Assembly (NCBI GenBank): GCA_012932295.1
Contig: JAAONU010000018.1
Span: 1,606,206 to 1,670,205 of the forward strand
DNA length: 64,000 nt
Reading direction: 5' to 3'
Source of the DNA: Cyclina sinensis
Taxonomy: Eukaryota; Mollusca; Bivalvia; Venerida; Veneridae
In this document: positions 1-15,200 of the stretch, piece after piece
Position numbering within the stretch: the first letter of the stretch is position 1
Layout of the letters: each line of letters opens with the position of its first letter
Translations under genes and position numbers: made by a program
Notes under the pieces: generated by a model
Databases searched by the model: none
What the model was told of the DNA's origin: nothing
Seen by the model: only the letters and a program-made list of their open reading frames with translations

Positions 1-108
1 TTTTTCTAAATCATCATAATAATCATATTTTATTTTGTAAAAGTTGATTAGTCTCTTGATTAAAACTTATTAGACAAAATCATTTAACCAAATACTATCA
101 CTCTTCAC
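1..108 (-). other. intron or alternative read-through tail of the sacsin-like gene
   Basis: Immediately after the donor at 108-107 (AG|GTGAAG on the minus strand) the frame stays open for 12 more codons and reaches TAA at 72-70. Either this is intron and the HEPN domain continues off the window, or unspliced transcripts end here with a short tail. The first is favoured because the HEPN fold would otherwise be roughly half length. Confidence 0.5.
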
Positions 109-225
109 CTGTTCTCTAATGGAGCTATCTGATGTTAATGAAGTAAGATAATGGCTTCTGCTTCCTCTTGGAACGTCATTTGCATCTTTTGAATATCTTA
201 CCGCCTTCAGAGCCTTTTCACTTGC
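109..225 (-). CDS. SACS: sacsin-like gene, exon 6: middle of the HEPN domain
   Basis: The exon encodes 39 codons, phase 0 at both ends. On the minus strand the acceptor is CATCAG|GCAAG at 226/225 and the likely donor is GAACAG|GTGAAG at 109/108. The peptide opens [14 protein letters not shown], the conserved helix of HEPN domains in sacsin-type proteins, and it continues exactly from the YLCHQ end of the preceding exon. HEPN in sacsin is a dimerising, nucleotide-binding module at the extreme C terminus. The remaining part of the domain should lie in one or more exons to the left of the window. Confidence 0.82.
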
Positions 226-3200
226 CTGATGAATGACATTGGTAATAGTCAATATAATAACAAAGATAACTGAATCATCAAGCTAAAATGATATGATTAC
301 AATTTCAAGTTATCAAGAAAGAGAAATGTATATAAGTATAAGTTTACACAGGGCCTTATAATATTTGAAGGGAAAAGACACTCAAACATTCCGAAAATAT
401 GCTGATGCACTCATGTGCTGACAGAATTTTATAATACCTTTGGTTTAAAAAAGGCAGAAGTATGTATCAATTCTTGTTTTCTGGTCATATTTTGAGGGTA
501 ATCAGATAAAAATGGAGTAATTAAATTAGCTGACAGGAGTGGCATTTGCTAAATTTACATAGAACTGAAGTTTATTTTTTTCTCACCTGATGACATAAGT
601 AACATATCCAATTGTTAGCATCGACATTGCTGGCTTCAGAAAACATAGTCACAGCAACTTTCAGATCACATTTAGCCTGCTGCATCCACCTTTTAGCTTC
701 ACCTATATCTGGTGCTGGGGTTCGCTTGGCAATAGTGTGTTCATACTGGCAGTATTCTTTATAATTGTTATAGAATGCTTGCGCATAAGTCTGTGCTTTT
801 CTGTTGATATTATCGTAGTACGCTGATGTAGACGGAGAGGTATTTGAAGGACCCCTTGCCATCTCATTATCAACATTTTGTGCCATTTCATTATCCTTTT
901 CTAAACGATCTATCATGTCTTTAATAAACTGAAAAACCCTTTTACAATATTCTTCATTTCCACGATTTCTATCTGGATGCCATTTTAAAAGTAATCTCCT
1001 CTTTAAACGTTTACGATCAGCATCTTCTAACTTCCAAGCATCTATTAAATTTGATTTAATTCGATCACAGTGCTCATCAAACGGTTTCAAGTCTATTGGT
1101 TCTGCATCATATATTTGAATATCTGTTCCGGGGTCATCTACTTTTCGAACAAACCTGTATAAGCGGATTATTGACACCTGCTCTGTACAGTTGATTGATA
1201 CTGAGTTTCCTGTTTTTACTTCATAAACCTTCCCCAAATCCCCTGATATGTTTGATGGACTACATTCCCGCAAAATCCTTACATAAATATAAACTGGACT
1301 TTCATCTTCGTCCGTGTCATTAAGATCCATTGCAACATCATTATACTCATAATCTTTAAAAGGTTCAATTTCTTGCTCTAGAAAGGGAATTAATTGAATT
1401 TTCACACGTGTTCCAGGTTCTGGAAAGTAATCCCTTTGGACAGCCTTTGACGGATTAAAGGGTTTTATTTGAAATCTTTTAAGAATGTTTGGCAGTTTTT
1501 CAGGAACATTTATACACTGTAAAAGTGCCAGTACTTGTGATGTTGTCTCTGATCTGAGACTTGGTACACAGGCACAAATTAAACTGAGAAAACCATCTGA
1601 TAACATACTAAGGTCACTTTCATCTTCTTCATTCGTACTGGTGAAAAAAAAAGTAATTTCATTTGACTGATCACCAGAACCAATCTTATGGTGATGAGGT
1701 ATTGAAATTTCAGTACCAGCAATGACCTTTCCTCGATATTTCAAGACTGTTTGCAATTCAGGAAGTTCATAAACTGTAATACTATCTAAAATGGAAGCTG
1801 TATCTGAAAAAAAGGTATCCTCACAGGGCCTGACCTCCCTTTGATACTGCTGCTGTAGTATACCACACAGAGAAGCTTTAAAAACTTCGGAATGTAAAAA
1901 TCTTTCAATTGTTAATGCTTTCTGGCTTTTTATGTATTGTTCTTTGATCTCTAAACAAACTGTTTCTTCAACAACTTCAGATAATAGAACAGGTTTGAGA
2001 TGAGCAGGCCATTTTAAAAATACATCCTTTAGACTAAAACTTCTGTCACTGCATTCAAGAAATGACAGGCCAGCAAAATATTCAATTTCTGCTTGATGTC
2101 CAATTCGTTTATCAAACCAGTAGTTATCTGCTACAGTTAACTCTGTCGACTTCAATAAGTCAAGCTTTTCGTTTGGCAGATAAAGGTATTGTATCTCAAG
2201 TGTACTTCTGTCTTTATCTGTGTCAAGACGAAGTAAACCTTTGACAGCTTTTTGAATGATTCTCCTTTCACTGATCAGCATTGTTGAATCAACACACTTA
2301 TCTCTTATCTTGTTCAAAATCCTAGCATAATGACTAAACTCTAGCTCACGTTTACTCCCTAATGATTGAAACAAAGTGTGATACTTTCCATAATATTTTG
2401 GAGCTTGATACAAGTATGGTTTGATTTCAGAATACCAAGGCAAATCAATGATTACTTCATCTGCCATAACTAAATCATTTTCTTCCGGCAGATGAATGAT
2501 AGGAGTGTACCGAAGCCGTCTCTGCATTACTGATTTGGAGTGCAAATGGTCAGACAAATATTCATACAAGTCTGTCATCTGGTATTCTACAAACTCTAAG
2601 CTGAAATGCTTCTTTTTCATTTTAAGGACACTGCAAATATTTTGGCAATGAAGAATAACTTTCTCTAAAGGAGGTTTGTCTTGAACTCCAAGATTTTTTC
2701 TCACATTTTCGTCCAGCCTCAGAAATGTTTTTTCAGGAAGAAGGTCAGTGCATGTCCAGCACAACGAAGCATTTAAACTTGGTATTGAATCTTGAAAGCA
2801 AATTAACCTTTTTGGATCTTGAGGCCAAATCTCTGACTGTTGTTCATTAACATCATAACGTTTAATAAACCGAATTGTTTTTATCCTGTCAAGAGTAGCT
2901 GACTTCCATTCTGTACCACTGTTTATTAAAAATCGCTCAAGAATTATTTCGGACTTCTTAAACACTGCGTCAGTCAATCGGGTATTTCCGTCTAACTCAA
3001 TCTGATGAGCAAAGGCAACTATCATAGTGTCACTGACATCGCAGATCAAGCCAAGCTGTATTAAGAAATGAAGCCACTCATCTGTTCTAAAATCCATGGG
3101 AGGAAATTCTGACTCTTCTTTCATACACTTAAATACTTCATTTTCTGGGTCAAACAATTCACAGACTCTATTCATTTTGCCCCCAGCATTTACGAATTTA

Positions 3201-6200
3201 ATATTTTTCAGCTTTTGTGCTATTTTTGTCTTTGCAGGTGTATCTGATAATGAGTAACCAAGTCTGTCTCTTAGGAAAACAATATGCTCAATCCAATACT
3301 TCTGTGGCATCTTGTTAATTTCTGGTAGTATCTTCTCTCCATAAATGTACTCAATGTTTCCATTCTGTAATCTCAGAAATTTAAATATGGCTCCAAATGA
3401 ATCATTTTCTTGTAGCAAAACAGTCCTACATCTATCAGCCCACTGCTGTATTCCATGGACAGGTATATCTCTAGGTATAACAAGTACATCATCAACATTA
3501 TCTAAGCTAGTAAATGTCCCTTGTAATGTAATAAAGAAAGGCAATTCACTTATTTTTCGAGCGACCATTTGCTCACATCTGTTCTCAATTAGAACTGGCA
3601 GTTTTTTCCCAAAATATGTCATTATTTCTGTTGCCTCCTCTAAAGTTATAGAGGTGAACTCAGAAATCATGCCTCTATGATGCACAAGACATTCTAAAAG
3701 TTCATACGGTGTATCAAGTGTTGAAACCATTTGAACCATTGTTTTCTTTAAGAGATACTTCTTTAAACTATTTGAAAAAACTTTCATATCAAGTGTAGGT
3801 AAACACAAATTGTGAAGTGCACTGCCTAATGTATCTGCCTTTTCAGCCTTTCTTAAGTAAAGCAAATGACATGTTTCACGTACAGGAATCAGAACACGTT
3901 TTTTATTTTTGATGCAAGGTAAGAACGACCATTGCTGAATCTGGCAAAGCTTTGATCGAAACTCTTTAATATCAAGTTTACTTGGCTTCATCTGAGTAGC
4001 AACCGTATCAAGCAGCCTGTCCCCCGATTTGTTTAATTTATCCTCTCTCTGTGACTGATTATAAAGAAAAGTAAAGAGTAAACATAACCATTCCTCTGAA
4101 ACAACACTTTGAAATTCAGACTCACCTTTCTTCCACTGAATGTCCATACTGATGGAATACATGCTACCATCTACAGACAGTGGTAAATGTTGCATGAAAT
4201 TTTCAAAACGAAACTTTCTACAAACATCTGTTTCAAAGACTTTTTCATCACTGAAGAATAACATCAAAGCATCATGCAAAAACAGATGAGCCGATTTTGG
4301 AAGGAGCTTCGAAAATCTACTTATATATACTGGATTTTCTTTGCAAAATTTACGGAAGATTCCATCTTCTGTCAACAGAACTGGGAGATTTTCTAATTTA
4401 CTTGCAAACTCATTGTCTGCAGAGATGAAACTGAGAAAGGCAGAAAGGTTGTCTTTTGTCTGAAATTTAGATTTTGAAATGTCAACACTGATGGAACCAA
4501 CTTTGCAACATGAATCTTTCAAAAATGATATCACAAGTTCAGGGGAAGATGTTGGGACATTGGTTATACCAGAAGATTGAAATTCATCTACAACCATCAT
4601 TGGAGTTTCAAGAAGCTTCATTCCAAATGATTTTAGGAGACTTCCAATTAAACGACTTTGCTTTTCCCTTTCTAATGGAGGAATACATGGAGGCAAAAAC
4701 CTGGTAACATCATTGAATACACCAGCAAGCTTTTGACTCGAGGAAGATGTCAAATGAGTCCACTGGAGACAAAACCTGGCACCTAGACTAGTAGAGATCT
4801 CTGTTGGTTTTATTGATATTTCACTTTTTAGATCATGAACATAAGCAAAAATGGGAACTTCATCGGTAAAAACTTGTTCATAAAAAAATGAAATAACTTT
4901 TTTCCAGACTGTAGACCTGGCATTTCTGTGCTCTGGAAAATATCCACTGTGTTGTTTTAGGGCTTCATTAACTTTGTACCATTGTTTTGTTTTTTCAATG
5001 ACTGTTTTCACCTTGTTTCGTAAATAAAGAAGGCCAGATATCCAGGATGGTACTATGACTGATTCAAAAATAAAGAAGTTCCAATCCATTCTGTATCCTT
5101 CTTTCCAAAGTTCTCTTCTTGATTCATGATCAAGAGAAAAATGACCATTTACATGAACAGGCAGTCCTGTAAAAACTGGTAGAGGCAAGAAGCAGAATAA
5201 TTTTCCATTGAAGTTATTTGCTCTGTAACATTTGTGATCTACCATGATAGATTTGGTCATATTGTATGTTTTCAGGTTAGAAGATTTGTCTTCCTTACTG
5301 ACAGCTGGACTTTTCTGATCAAGATGAAATGTCTGATTTGAGCCATGTGATTTCATAACTTTACCTGCCAGTGCACTGTCATTCAGTCGTATTGCTACAC
5401 CACCAAGTGGTAAAAGACCAAGGTCATTGTCTTCAAATCTTTGTTTTAATTCATCTCTTGCACTCCTGAAAGTTTTAGGTCCAAACTGTTGGACAATTAG
5501 CCATTCGACTGAGCGAGCATTGCTATCAGTCACTGTTATTGGATATAAAACTTCATATGGACCTGATTCCAAATTTCTCTCTTTTGTATCCATGTTTTCT
5601 TTAGTTATTGCGTTAACAGTATCATGGAATTGTTTCCTTTTGGTTGAGAATTCATCCGATAATTGAACAGTTACTGTATATTCTTCCTTTAGATCACCTG
5701 TTGAAATATCTGTGATTTTAATGCATTTGATATTCTTGAGAAAAAGTACAGCTTCAGGCATTTCATCTCTGAATGTCTTAAGGATAGAGTCCATCTGATC
5801 TTTGTCTATTTCCTTGCTTCCAATATCAGACTCTTTACTTCGCAAAGGAAATCGAAATACTGTACCAACTTCTTCTGTTATTAGTGTTCCTATTGAAAAT
5901 CCAAGTAAATGGTTAGGAAAATTGCTTTCAACATTACCAAGTTTACACAGTTGACCTGGTTCATATTCATTTGCCTCAGGGACATGGTTACAGAGGGGAT
6001 CAAGAATAAGTAAATAACTGTCTGAATCAACAGGCCCTTTCGACACAAAAGCCGGAGTATCTGTTAAATGATATACTGCATTGAAACCAACTCCATACTG
6101 TCCAGTTTTATTTGGATCATCACTTTTACTTCCTTTCCCTAAATCATGTATTCCTTCTAAATCTTCCTTTGTGAAGTAGCTATTGTTGTATACACATAAT

Positions 6201-9200
6201 GATGGTCCCTGTAATGGTTCACAGGATTTGCTAAAAAGACAGTCTGTTGCATGATTTCGATAATCCTTGACAAAATTGATTTCTGTTGCACCAGAATCAT
6301 CTGCATTTTGAAGAAGTTCTTTCATTATACTGGCATCACAGGGATATGATTTCAAAAGTCCTTTGATTCGAGTAATAAGCTTTTCTCGCTGACCAAATGA
6401 TATACCTGTTGATATGTTCTTAAAACATTTCAATTCCTTGGTTTTAACACCCAAAGCTTCACCGACAGAAGGTGGTATGTCTTTGTGTAAAGTTCTTATA
6501 GCAACCGTTGATGCAAAATTTGAATTTTCGATGGCAAGCTTGTAAGTAGGACAAATCTGGCAATCTGTATCTGGAGCATATATCAGGTCATGAAACTCAT
6601 ATAGGGTATCATAGTTTGTGTCTGTTTTATCCATTATGTCTTTAAGATTCCGAAGTAATGCAGCTATGCATTCTACAGACGTCTTATCAGGTTGCCAGTC
6701 TTCTTTTAATGAATTCATAAGGCTAAGTATATCTGAAATATCAAAATGCTCCTTTACTCCAAGATGCTTGTAAATAGTTTTAAACCTTAGACTATCAATG
6801 CTAGGGAGCCTGTAGAGCAGCGGTTTATATTCTTCCTTCAACTGAAACACAACTCGTTCTATTTTAACAAGTTCATTATTAATCAAAACCACTGGAATAT
6901 CATGCAAACAACTCAAGCATTCTAAGCTCATCTCAGATTTTGTCTGGTATGTGATATGATATTCAAGCTGTTTAAATATTTTACCGTGTATTCTTCTAAG
7001 TTCATCAAACTGAACAGGATTGCCACTATATTCTTTTGACAAAATGCACATCTGGTTAATCAAACTCTGCAAAGAAATATCATCAACCCCTTTAACAGAT
7101 AAATAGTGGAAGAGACTTTCAAAATTTATCCACCTGCTCTTCGTAGTACGGAACACACTTTCATCTATCAAACATCTAACACTCCCTATATAGTCAGATA
7201 GAGCTTCTCTATACAGGTTCTTAGGCTTTTCAAGTAAAAGAACTTCTTCCTGTGTACTGTGTATTTCACAATGTTTGCAATGATTGAAGAACACAAGTGA
7301 AGCATTTTCCGTCTCAGCACCCCATGAAAACTTCCATGTTTTGGGTTTTAACAATACAGGAAACATACTGACCTCTGTGATGTTGCTTAATGTTTCAATA
7401 TCCGTTTCAAGTTGTGATAAAACGTCTTCGTTGCATAAATACTCCACTACACTGACACATCTTGCACGACAGCACAGAATGCATGATTCAGCTATTTGAG
7501 GAATAGATTTGCATCTCTCCATCAGTAAACCTGCTGGGAGTATATAATCATTCATTCCTAGATCTACTAGTGTCTTAAGTACAGCATCACTGTGGAACTC
7601 TGGGGTATTGATAGGAAATCTTTGATCTGCCACACTGAAAAGAGTTGAGACACGTGACTTTGGATGTATCAGTTCTCTTGGGCTACAAAGATTCTGATCT
7701 GGATCAGTTGGTATACAGTTTGTGCACTGTATTTCTTTTCTTACATCATGGTCTGGTAAGTTAATCGCAGCTGCAATTAATGTGTTACGATTCTTGAGAC
7801 GTCCTGCCCAAAAGTCATCATGAACATTTCGTAGAAATATAAGGAAGAATTCTTTTTCTGTTATAGTAGCTGATTGAATGACATCTAATTTATCAGTATT
7901 ACTTTGCCTCATTTTTTCAAGAATGTGACCTGGCATTTCAATAACTATCTTTTTTGGCCTTGGAACAATGTGTGACAGGAATTCAAAAGCCAAATCTCCA
8001 TATGACCTTTCGCAAATCATTGGATCTAGAAATGCTACATCTTGAAAAGTGATCCATAACTCATTTCCGTAAAAAACCTTGGCATCTGACATAATGACAT
8101 GTCTGTAAAAAGCACTTGTGAACGAAATAATTTCCTTTGAGCTGAAAGAAGGCCATAGGTCATAATATCTATAGGTTTGATCAACATTCATTGCTTTCTC
8201 TGTCAGTGCTTGCAGCATATGAACAAATGCTGTCACCGACGCATCTTCCAATAGTATGCCATTCCATTTAGCTTTTTCATTCTCTTTCTCATCCTCTGTC
8301 AGGGAAATGAGTTGACGTCTATCAGAAGTCACTGAAAAACATCCATTAATATGAATGTTGAGACCAGTGGGCAAAGGTAAAGGAAGAAAGCAAAATAAGT
8401 GCCCATTCTTATAAAATCCAGATGCAATCTCTGAAAGAGCAAGTGGGGTCCCAGAATATGCACTTTTACAAGGAATAGCAACTGCAGAGAGAGGCACAGC
8501 ATGATCCAGTGACATGGACCGGCTCACTGTCAAGGAATTCTTCCTTCCTGTTGCCCACGAAATCATCCAAACTGTCACAGATGTTTCAGCAACATCATCA
8601 AGGAAATGAATGAGACTTTTACAAGTAGACTTTAATGTCTCACAGATAATTGTTTTATGTATTTCTAGTAGCCTTGTGTTTTCTTTAAGGCAATCAGAAG
8701 CTCGACTCAAAACAGAGGTTGTTACTGGCCTATAAACATGATTTTCCCACTTCAACGTACCTTTATGAATTTCAAATAGTAGTACTGCTTGAGATGGTTC
8801 TGCTTTTTCTTTGAGGTGGTATATTTCTATGGAATTAATGCTTTGTGAAAAGATAAGCATATTTCCAGCTGCATCTATAAACATCCGAAGAAGTTTTATT
8901 ATTTCATCATGTGTATATGCTATCTGGCAGATCTTACTTTCTCTTGCTTGGTCAGCCGTACGAAGTGGAAGTCTAAACAATGTACCACTGTATTCAGAAA
9001 ATGTACTGTCTGTAATTTTGCAACCAAAAACATTATGATAAGGTCTGAATTGATCTATATGTCTTGTAACTAAATTCTTGTTTGGCAGTTTGTATTTCAG
9101 TCCAGTTCCTCTACTACGAAGAACATTTCCAAGATGTTTTTCATGAGGGTCAAAAAATACCATACTTGAACCGGTGACAAAACTTGGCAAGTCAGTTAAA

Positions 9201-12200
9201 TTATAAACTGAACAGAATCCTAGACCAAATTTTCCTATCTTCTTTGTATCTCTCTGCTTTGTACCAGCATTCAGTTTTGTTATGTTCTTTAAATCTTCAG
9301 TTGTGAATTTAGCATCATTGTAAACCCATAGAGATGGTCCTTGATAACCCTTCATCCCTTTATTAAGAAGCCTCTCCCTCATCTGTAAGTTTTTTCTTTC
9401 ATCATACAGAAATTTTACCGTAGATGCGCCTGCATCATCTGCATTTTGTATCAGTTCTTTTGGTACAGACAATCCATCTGTATATCCATCACTTAAAAGC
9501 CTGTGTAGTCTAGTTGTTAATTGTTCTGTTTGCCCCCATTCCTCAACACCCAGTTCTTCTCCATCTAATGCTGCTCGTTTTGTTATAGATTTAACACCAA
9601 GAGCTTCAGCAATTTTAAGTGTGATCATTTCATGAACTAGATTGAAGCCATCATTGTCATCATAAGGACAGACTGGGTCATCATCAAATGTACATTCAGA
9701 AGGCGGAAGTAACACCACCTTATTTGGGTTGACGTCCTGAACCATTATCAATATATCCAAATCATCCACACTAAGACTGCCCTCTATTACCAATCCTGCA
9801 ATTCTCTCTAATAAAATGCAGACAAGGTTTCTATCTCGTCTTACAGTTTGTTCACTTTGGAGTTCACAATGAGCAGCTTTGATACAATGCAAAGTTCGAA
9901 GATATAGTGAAACATCCTGTAGTTGAAGACATCCGAGCATTGTAAACAATGAATGAAACTGACTATATTCTTCAGGTAAACTGAAAAAGTATGGGCGTAG
10001 GTCAAGACTGTATTCATTGTTTTGCATTATCATTCTATTAGCGAATACAAAGTCTTCACCAGTCCATATAATTTTCTTTCCAGTAAGTTCACTACTGTAT
10101 TTTACTATTTCATCTTCCCGCTTATGCAAATATTCATATATAGTTTTAATCACAGGCAAAAGTTCTGATGAGTAACGAACTGAATAACAATCCTTAACAA
10201 CTTGCAGCTGGTTAAAAACATACATCAGCTCAGGTGGTTCTTTCCACTGGAAAGCATTAATCAAATATTCTGAATCACAGACCACTGTTGGTAATACCGC
10301 CCCAATAATGGTGCACAAACTGATGTCTTTTGCTTCTGATGGCTTACACAATGTACTTTGATGTGAATACCAATGAAGGCAATATGGATAGGTAGGTAAT
10401 TTGTCTTGAACTTGAATGCAAGATAGAAATTTAATACAATCAACTAAACTTTTGCCATTTTTGCAAATGTTTTCAAGAAGCTCTGGTCTGAGGCTCAGCA
10501 ACGATATTAATGCAGCTGACTTCCTTTTCAAAGTATTCTCTTCCTTTCCTTCTTTTGACCACATATCTAAAGATTGGGCAACTTGCAATGCTACATCTAC
10601 ATCAACGTCTTTTATCTTTTTCATTCCAAGATACCGTAAAACAACAAGATCCTCCTCTCTACCCCAGGAACTTTGCTCTGGCAAAAGTGACTCCCTTTCA
10701 AGTAAGTCAAACAGTAACTTGTCAGATGGGTCAAACATTTCCTCTGCTGAGTATAAATGGGAATTAGATCCAGTTTTCAGAAAATGTAAACCTCTAGCAA
10801 GCTTGACAACTGAAATATTATTCCTAAATAAATGAAAATTCCTGATGAAGTATTCCATGAAAATGCCTACCTCTCTGCTTTTATTGGCACTCTTGTTTTC
10901 TAAAAGTTTCAGCTTTTCGCTGACTAATTCTTCAATTCCAACTTTTTTGGCACCTAGACCTTTAAGAAGAAATTCCAAAGAAGTGTTTTCCCCTCTCAAA
11001 CAGGTAAATGGAAGGTTCAGCTTTCCAGGAAAGTTTTCAGTAACAGTTATAAAACGAGGAATCTGTGACACAGAACAAGCGAAACCATCTTCTTTTAGGC
11101 ATATTACAGCTGAAAATATCTGTAACTCTTTAATTACATACACTGCTTCCTTTGTCATTTCAAACTGACTTCTTTCTAGAAATTTTCTCATCTCAACTTT
11201 GTCGTCCCATGAACAATCTTGATTCAATGTTGCTATTCTCAGTTTCACATCATCATATGAGCATAATTTTGAAAGGAGAGCAATAACACTTTTCGACGTA
11301 GGCCAAAAGCAGTATTTGGATATGAGATTCTCTGAAATCCATGGCGGCAGTTCTTCTAATATTGATACACCCATGGCTTCAAAGCATCTGCAGACTCCAT
11401 CTGAAATTGTGTCTTCATTGTTGATTCTAACTAGCAACACATCTGACAACCTAACAAGGTTGATTCGTTGAGGATTTTCCCATGTCCCCTCCCTTAATAT
11501 TGGAAGAATCTGTAGCTTTATAAAGCTTGCAACATCTCCATATCTTGTGATATAGTGCCATACACTTTGCAACCATTGTTTTGTTAAATTTGAAGACTTG
11601 GTCATAAGTAATTTTGAGGATGTTCCTAACTGACATTGTATTGTATTGTCCAGCAGTTCAACAAGATTTGAAGCTTTCATTTCCCTAAGCTGCGTTAAAC
11701 CTGAAATATTTGAAACACAATTTGAACTTTTTTAACACTTCTAGGACACTTGATCTATATCATCAATTTATACTATGTATGAGTTAAAAGAATATTCTCA
11801 AAGCAAGTAATCTTATTTGAAAAAGGAGTGCTGCATATTTGATTTTTCAAATAACAAGAGATGCTTATGAAACATGTATGGCACCCTAATGGCAACCAAT
11901 AAGTCATCTGACATGAACTTCTAAACATGACCTTGACCTTTGACCTAATGACCTCATAAAAATATGGGCCATTAACAGGTCATTAGAAACCACACGATCA
12001 AATCTGAAGACTGTAGACCAGCTTTTGTGGTGAACGTTACTGTGGAGGGGTGGGAATTTTAATCAATCAAGTCAATTAAAGGGTTCATGAGATAAGAGTT
12101 GGGTAAAAAATAGGGACTAAAAGACATCTAGTACTTATGTGTGACCTAGACAGAGATGGCATATATGCAAAGTTTGCCAATCATACTGATATACTAAAAT

Positions 12201-15200
12201 ATTTTTCAGAACTATTTAACAGGATAGATATATGTCAAAAGGACAAACACTGACAGACTAAACCTTGACTGCCTGTTTTACCTTGACCTTGAAAAAGTCC
12301 ATCAAGTCAATACCAACTGTGACGAAATGCTGAATATTCCTATAAAACACATACAATTTTCTAGGGGTTCAAGAGATGTTACCGGTAGATTACCATGAGT
12401 GATTTTGTTTTTGGATGGAACCAGCTTAGAGGCATACCATATACCCTTCACGTTTTGCTGATATGCTGAATATTTCTACCAAATAATTCCAGTATCATTC
12501 AAAGGTTCAAGAGATAAATTACGAACAGACAAACTGACATAGGGAAGCGTCTAATCACTTTAAAATATTTCTCCCATTGCACTGGCACAAAAATATGTTA
12601 CAAAAAAAAAAAACACTAGAAAATACAGCTAAATGCATTAGCTTTTGCCTGTGTAAACTAATTTTTCCTTTACATATAAAAAAACAATTTTAATTGTCAT
12701 TTAGATTGAAAATAACACTTACCACTAGAGCATAGCCATTTGAAATGATCAGCTAAAGGTTTTTCTAGCAATGAGAGATTCATCAACAGTTTATCTTCTT
12801 GACTGGGTAGCATTTCTAAGACCTGTTTAGAACAGGAAAAAACCGTATCTCCAAGCTTGTTGAATTCAATCCATTTTCCAGAGGAGAGTGGTAGTAACTC
12901 CAAGCAATTAATGTTCTCATAGTGGCAGTCAGACAGTAAGAACATCAAAATGCCCAGTTTATGTTCACTTGACACTCTTCTGTATGCGTGGTTCTTGTGA
13001 AGGTACGATGAGAGAAGCTGGGGACAAAGATCTTTTATTTGTGATGAGTGCTGTTTTAATGTGTTCACAAGTTCACTTGGGATAACTACGTAACTCTTTT
13101 CAAGTTCATAAAGACAAATTTCAACTGATGTTTTGATGTCAGACTGGTCATGTGGTATGTTTTTAAATGTTGCAAAGGTTGCCTCTGGCAATGAAATCCA
13201 TTTATTCTTGTTTTTACAATAGAATAAAGGACTGGCTAGAATCCTTGCATACAACTCTTTTTCCAAGACTGACCATTTATTCTGTACATTTGAGAAAATA
13301 GGCAGACAAGAATAAACTAGTGCTACCATTTCAGTTGTGTTGTCATGAAATACTGAATTGGCAATAAGCGTTTGAATAAGTACTTCATATGCCTTTGGAA
13401 GTGCTTCTTTTATCAAACTCATATTCCAAAGAATTTCCTTGGCATCTATATGTTTTCCTTTTTGTTCATCAGTTTCCCATTTCAGATGATGACGGTTCTG
13501 GCTGAGGGAGAAAAACCCATTAACATGCACAGGAAGTCCAGTTAGTTTTAAACCCTCTCTAGGCAAAGGAAGAAAACAGAAAACATGACCTTCAAAATCA
13601 TCTTTAAATGTTGAAAGTGGTGCCGCAACTCCAACATATGGACTATAGCCTAAGCTTTTATCTTGGATTAATTTTTGGAAGTTTTCAGATGCAGTGTTAC
13701 CTACAAAGTAGTTTACAACTAACCAGTCGTGCTTCTGAGTGTGGCCATTTACAGTTGTTGCCACAGTCATATACATTTCATTCTTGATATCATCTCCATT
13801 GTAATCTGCATCTATTCCTATAAGTTTTTCTTTAAAACCAAGTCTGCTTTGCTTTACTGTGTCAGCATCATTACTTATCTCAACTCTGATCATATCTGAT
13901 ATCTTATCAGTGTGTTGTCGTGTAGAAACAGTAATTCTTTCCAAATGTTTTAGAAAGACAAGAATACATGGGGCCTCAGATTCAAATCCTTGAAACAAAT
14001 CAACAATTTTTGCCTCCTGGTACAGAGTCTCTGAAAGTTCCGATGGTTTCTGACGAAGCGGAAACCAAAAAATTGTTCCCTCAAAATAGCCGTCAACCAA
14101 GGACCCCCTTTTCATTCCAAATGTTCCATCAAGGGCTGCCCAGAATGCATCAGCAGTCAGACCAGCACTCTCAAGTCTTCCAATTCTACTTAGCTGGACC
14201 ACCGCAATCTCTTCTCCTGCAGACTGATGAGGATCAATCATCAGTAGTCTGTCACCACTTATCACACAAGGATTATCTGTAATATTTTACACATATCACA
14301 ACCTTAAGAAAATTAATAATTACGAATGTAATGACTTGTTTCGTCACTACAGATAAGCAGCCAGGATATCCCATTAACAAATAGGAAACTCAAGATAGCT
14401 CTTGATTTCCCAGGTAAATGTCACAAACAAGAGGGCCATGATGGCCCTGTATCGCTCACCTGAGTATGACTGCTTTTAACAAAGTTGCTATGGACCTGGT
14501 TAATTGACCCCAAATGACCCATATTTGAACTTGACCTAGAAATTATTGAAACAATCTCTTTGACAAATTTCCAGGATATTTGGACTGAAAAAGTAGCATA
14601 TAGAGTGTTAACAAGGTTTCTCGATATTTAGGCTCTGTGACCTAGTTTTTGACCCCAGTTAACCCATATCCAAACTTGAGCTACAAATCATCAAAACAAC
14701 CTATCTGACAAATTTCCAGGACATTTGAACTTAAAATGTAGCCTCTAGAGTGTTTACAGAGTTTTTCAATATTTGGGGTCTGTGACCTAGTTTTTTACCC
14801 AAGATGACCCATACTCCAACTTGAGCTAGAGATCATCAAAAAAACCTGTCTGACAAATTTCCAGGATATTTGGACTGAAAATGTAACCTCTGGAGTGTTA
14901 AAAAGTTTTTTACATATTTGTACCATGTGACCTAGTTTTTTTTATCCCAGATGACCCATATCAAAATTTGAGCTAGAAATCATTAAAACAACCTTTCTGA
15001 CAAATTTCAAGGACACCTGGACTAAAAATGTAACCTCTAGAGCTTTTACAAGGTTTTTCTACTTTTGGGCTCTGTGACCTATTTTTTGACCCCAGAGAAC
15101 CTATATTCAAAACTGAGCTAGAAATCATCCATAAAATCTATCTGACAAATTTCCAGGTTATTTGGACTGAAAATGCTACCTTCAGAATATTAACAAGGTT

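Noticed and set aside
70..72. TAA as the true end of the sacsin-like protein
   Set aside because: It would truncate the HEPN domain; a donor GTGAAG 36 bases earlier in the reading direction gives a better model, though read-through cannot be excluded.
1485..11168. Plus-strand open frames of 60-139 codons within 1485-11168
   Set aside because: They lie opposite the giant sacsin exon, have no domain similarity and are shadows of a long coding sequence on the other strand.
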